NCBI GenBank assembly: GCA_937901055.1
Contig: CALCGO010000549.1
Coordinates: 1 to 15,378, forward strand
DNA: 15,378 nt
Direction: 5' to 3'
Origin: an uncultured Rhodobacterales bacterium
GTDB lineage: Bacteria > Pseudomonadota > Alphaproteobacteria > Rhodobacterales > Rhodobacteraceae
Part shown: positions 14,084 to 15,378 of the stretch, one piece after another
Layout of the letters: each line of letters starts with the position of its first letter
How positions within the stretch are numbered: the stretch's first letter is position 1
The notes under the pieces: model-generated
Database searches by the model: none
The model's input: the letters and a program-made list of their open reading frames with translations, nothing else
What the model was told of the DNA's origin: nothing
Made by a program: the position numbers and the translations under genes

Positions 14084-15204
14084 CGGGTTGGGTTCGTCGC
14101 TTTGTTGTAAGGCTTCCAATCGGTGATTTCAGGGTAATACATCGCCCGCCACTTCCGAACGCGCGGGTTCATTACGCGACGCCAAAGCGGTGGAATCAAC
14201 GCCATCGCTGCCATGATCGGATAACCATAGGGTAGCTGCGGGGCCTCGGTTTCGGAGTAGGTTTGTAGCAGCGGAAAACGGCGGTCGGGTTTGTAGTGAT
14301 GATCCGAATGGCGTTGCAAGTTTATTAACAGATAGTTGGTAAATCGGCGCGACGAATTCCATGAATGATGCGGACGGACATGTTCGTATTTCCCCTCTCC
14401 AAGGTGTTTACGAACCAATCCATAATGCTCGACATAGTTTGTGAGCTCTAGAAACATCACGGCGATCAGCGCTTGCATCAGGTAGAGCCCGATACCGAAC
14501 CAGCCACCGATCACAGCGGCCATCGCCAAAAACGCCAGAGGCCAAAGTGCGTAGCGCCAGAACGGGTTGGACTTGTCGTGGATGGGAAGGTTCCTGGTCG
14601 CCAACCGCGCCGTTTCGACCTTCCAGGAGGCTATCAGACCTTCGGGGATGAGACGAAAGAAGAAGCGGTGAAACCCCTCATTATATCGTGCACTCACCGG
14701 GTCGGCGGGGGTGCCGACATGGCGGTGATGGATCAGGATATGCTTGGTGCGAAAGTGTCCGTAAAGGACCATCGCCAGCAATGCGTCGCCCAGATCACGC
14801 TCTAGTTTATTTTTTTGATGGATCAATTCGTGGGCGTAAACAATGCCAATTCCACCAGTTGCGATGCCGATTGCTGCAAACAAGGACACACTTTGTGCGG
14901 TCGACATGTGATCAAACCGTGTCGCGGCGAACAAGGCGAAAACAATGAAGAACACTTGGATTGGAAACCAGATTACGGTCAGCTTCGTGTGCCAGTACAA
15001 CATGTTTTCGTCAGTAGTCGGATCTAGGTTGGCCGTATTGTCCGTGACCATCCGGTCGAATACTGAACTGAGGATCAACCCATAGAACGGGATCAGTGCA
15101 ATCGCCCATCCGCCGAAAACGGCGGCAATAATGACAGTTACGGCGAGTATCAATGATACTGCGAATGGTGCGGCGCTGCGTAGCGATGGGATGTTTTTTG
15201 ACAT
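14080..15204 (-). CDS. alkB: AlkB-type membrane non-haem diiron alkane 1-monooxygenase
   Basis: The 374-residue integral membrane protein would hydroxylate the terminal carbon of alkanes or similar chains, using O2 and electrons from rubredoxin. The histidine boxes are all visible: HELIH (125-129), HILIHH followed by RHVGTPADPVSA (155-171), and LQRHSDHH (296-303, inside NYLLINLQRHSDHH). The AlkB-typical NYVEHYGL is at 256-263. Hydrophobic helices occur near 12-48, 76-95, 105-124 and 218-255. No rubredoxin domain is fused, and none is encoded nearby. ATG 15204 has GAGG at a normal distance and is preferred to the in-frame ATG at 15219, which lies upstream of that signal. The substrate may not be alkanes, since related proteins act on other aliphatic compounds. 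Confidence 0.92.
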   Translation of the reverse strand: MSKNIPSLRSAAPFAVSLILAVTVIIAAVFGGWAIALIPFYGLILSSVFDRMVTDNTANLDPTTDENMLYWHTKLTVIWFPIQVFFIVFALFAATRFDHMSTAQSVSLFAAIGIATGGIGIVYAHELIHQKNKLERDLGDALLAMVLYGHFRTKHILIHHRHVGTPADPVSARYNEGFHRFFFRLIPEGLIASWKVETARLATRNLPIHDKSNPFWRYALWPLAFLAMAAVIGGWFGIGLYLMQALIAVMFLELTNYVEHYGLVRKHLGEGKYEHVRPHHSWNSSRRFTNYLLINLQRHSDHHYKPDRRFPLLQTYSETEAPQLPYGYPIMAAMALIPPLWRRVMNPRVRKWRAMYYPEITDWKPYNKATNPTR

Positions 15205-15228
15205 GCCGCACCTCAACATAGTTGGCAG

Positions 15229-15378
15229 TCAATATTCAACCCCGATAGCGGCCATGCCGACGATATACGCTTTTCGAATGACGGTAGGAAGTTTATCGGG
15301 CGTAGTGGGGGTTGGAATTTCGAACTGACCGCGACTTGGCGTGGCCTCCATCTCGACGTTTGCGACCTTCACGGTTAA
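15229..15378 (-). CDS. 3' end of an unrecognised gene, cut by the window edge
   Basis: On the minus strand the frame is open from base 15378 to a TGA at 15229-15231, giving 49 visible residues. They end RKAYIVGMAAIGVEY, after a proline- and threonine-rich stretch FEIPTPTTPDKLPTV. A GTG at 15372 could be a start for a 47-residue protein, but no upstream sequence is available to judge this. The AlkB start lies 24 bases after the stop, so the two may be co-transcribed. I do not recognise the family, and the frame could be chance. Confidence 0.4.
   Translation of the reverse strand, partial: LTVKVANVEMEATPSRGQFEIPTPTTPDKLPTVIRKAYIVGMAAIGVEY

Overview
The window looks like chromosomal DNA of a marine-type alphaproteobacterium, most likely Rhodobacterales (Roseobacter group). 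This rests on recognisable protein sequences (class III alcohol dehydrogenase, S-formylglutathione hydrolase, AlkB, DapA, SmpB, Slt-type transglycosylase, a short RsmJ-like methyltransferase) and on the dense, overlapping gene packing. It is inference, because no database search was possible. I found no rRNA, tRNA, insertion sequence, CRISPR array, phage gene or attachment site. The region is mostly ordinary housekeeping and metabolism.

Layout. At the left edge a LysE/RhtB-type exporter (minus strand, cut by the window edge) diverges from a plus-strand pair: a histidine-phosphatase-fold protein and the ribosome-rescue hydrolase ArfB, joined by a TGATG overlap. ArfB runs tail to tail into a broken minus-strand membrane dipeptidase gene, with two frameshifts and a missing central third. 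From 2650 to 6498 lies a tight plus-strand six-gene run: glutathione-dependent formaldehyde dehydrogenase, S-formylglutathione hydrolase, an unlisted 52-residue membrane or secreted small protein, a YaiI/DUF188 protein, an RsmJ-like 16S rRNA methyltransferase and a HAD phosphatase. The first two genes convert S-hydroxymethylglutathione to formate plus glutathione. The rest are co-transcribed by position but not obviously connected in function.

From 11472 back to 6586, on the minus strand, come a periplasmic soluble lytic transglycosylase, a family III CoA-transferase, an MDR-family reductase overlapping it by one base, and a secreted SH3-domain protein. An AT-rich intergenic region (11473-11608) separates the transglycosylase from the divergent dapA. 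Downstream of dapA are a small P-loop kinase-like protein and smpB, again with a TGATG overlap, and then an AhpD-like CxxC protein. This last gene ends tail to tail, with 4 bases of overlap, against a minus-strand AlkB-type membrane hydroxylase. The last 150 bases hold the 3' end of an unrecognised minus-strand gene.

I did not find a convincing new biological system. The points most worth a second look are the decayed dipeptidase, the small protein gene at 4636-4794, the short RsmJ whose ATG directly follows the in-frame stop of yaiI, the histidine phosphatase lacking its second catalytic His, the uncharacterised kinase between dapA and smpB, and the perfect palindrome just upstream of the dapA ribosome binding site.
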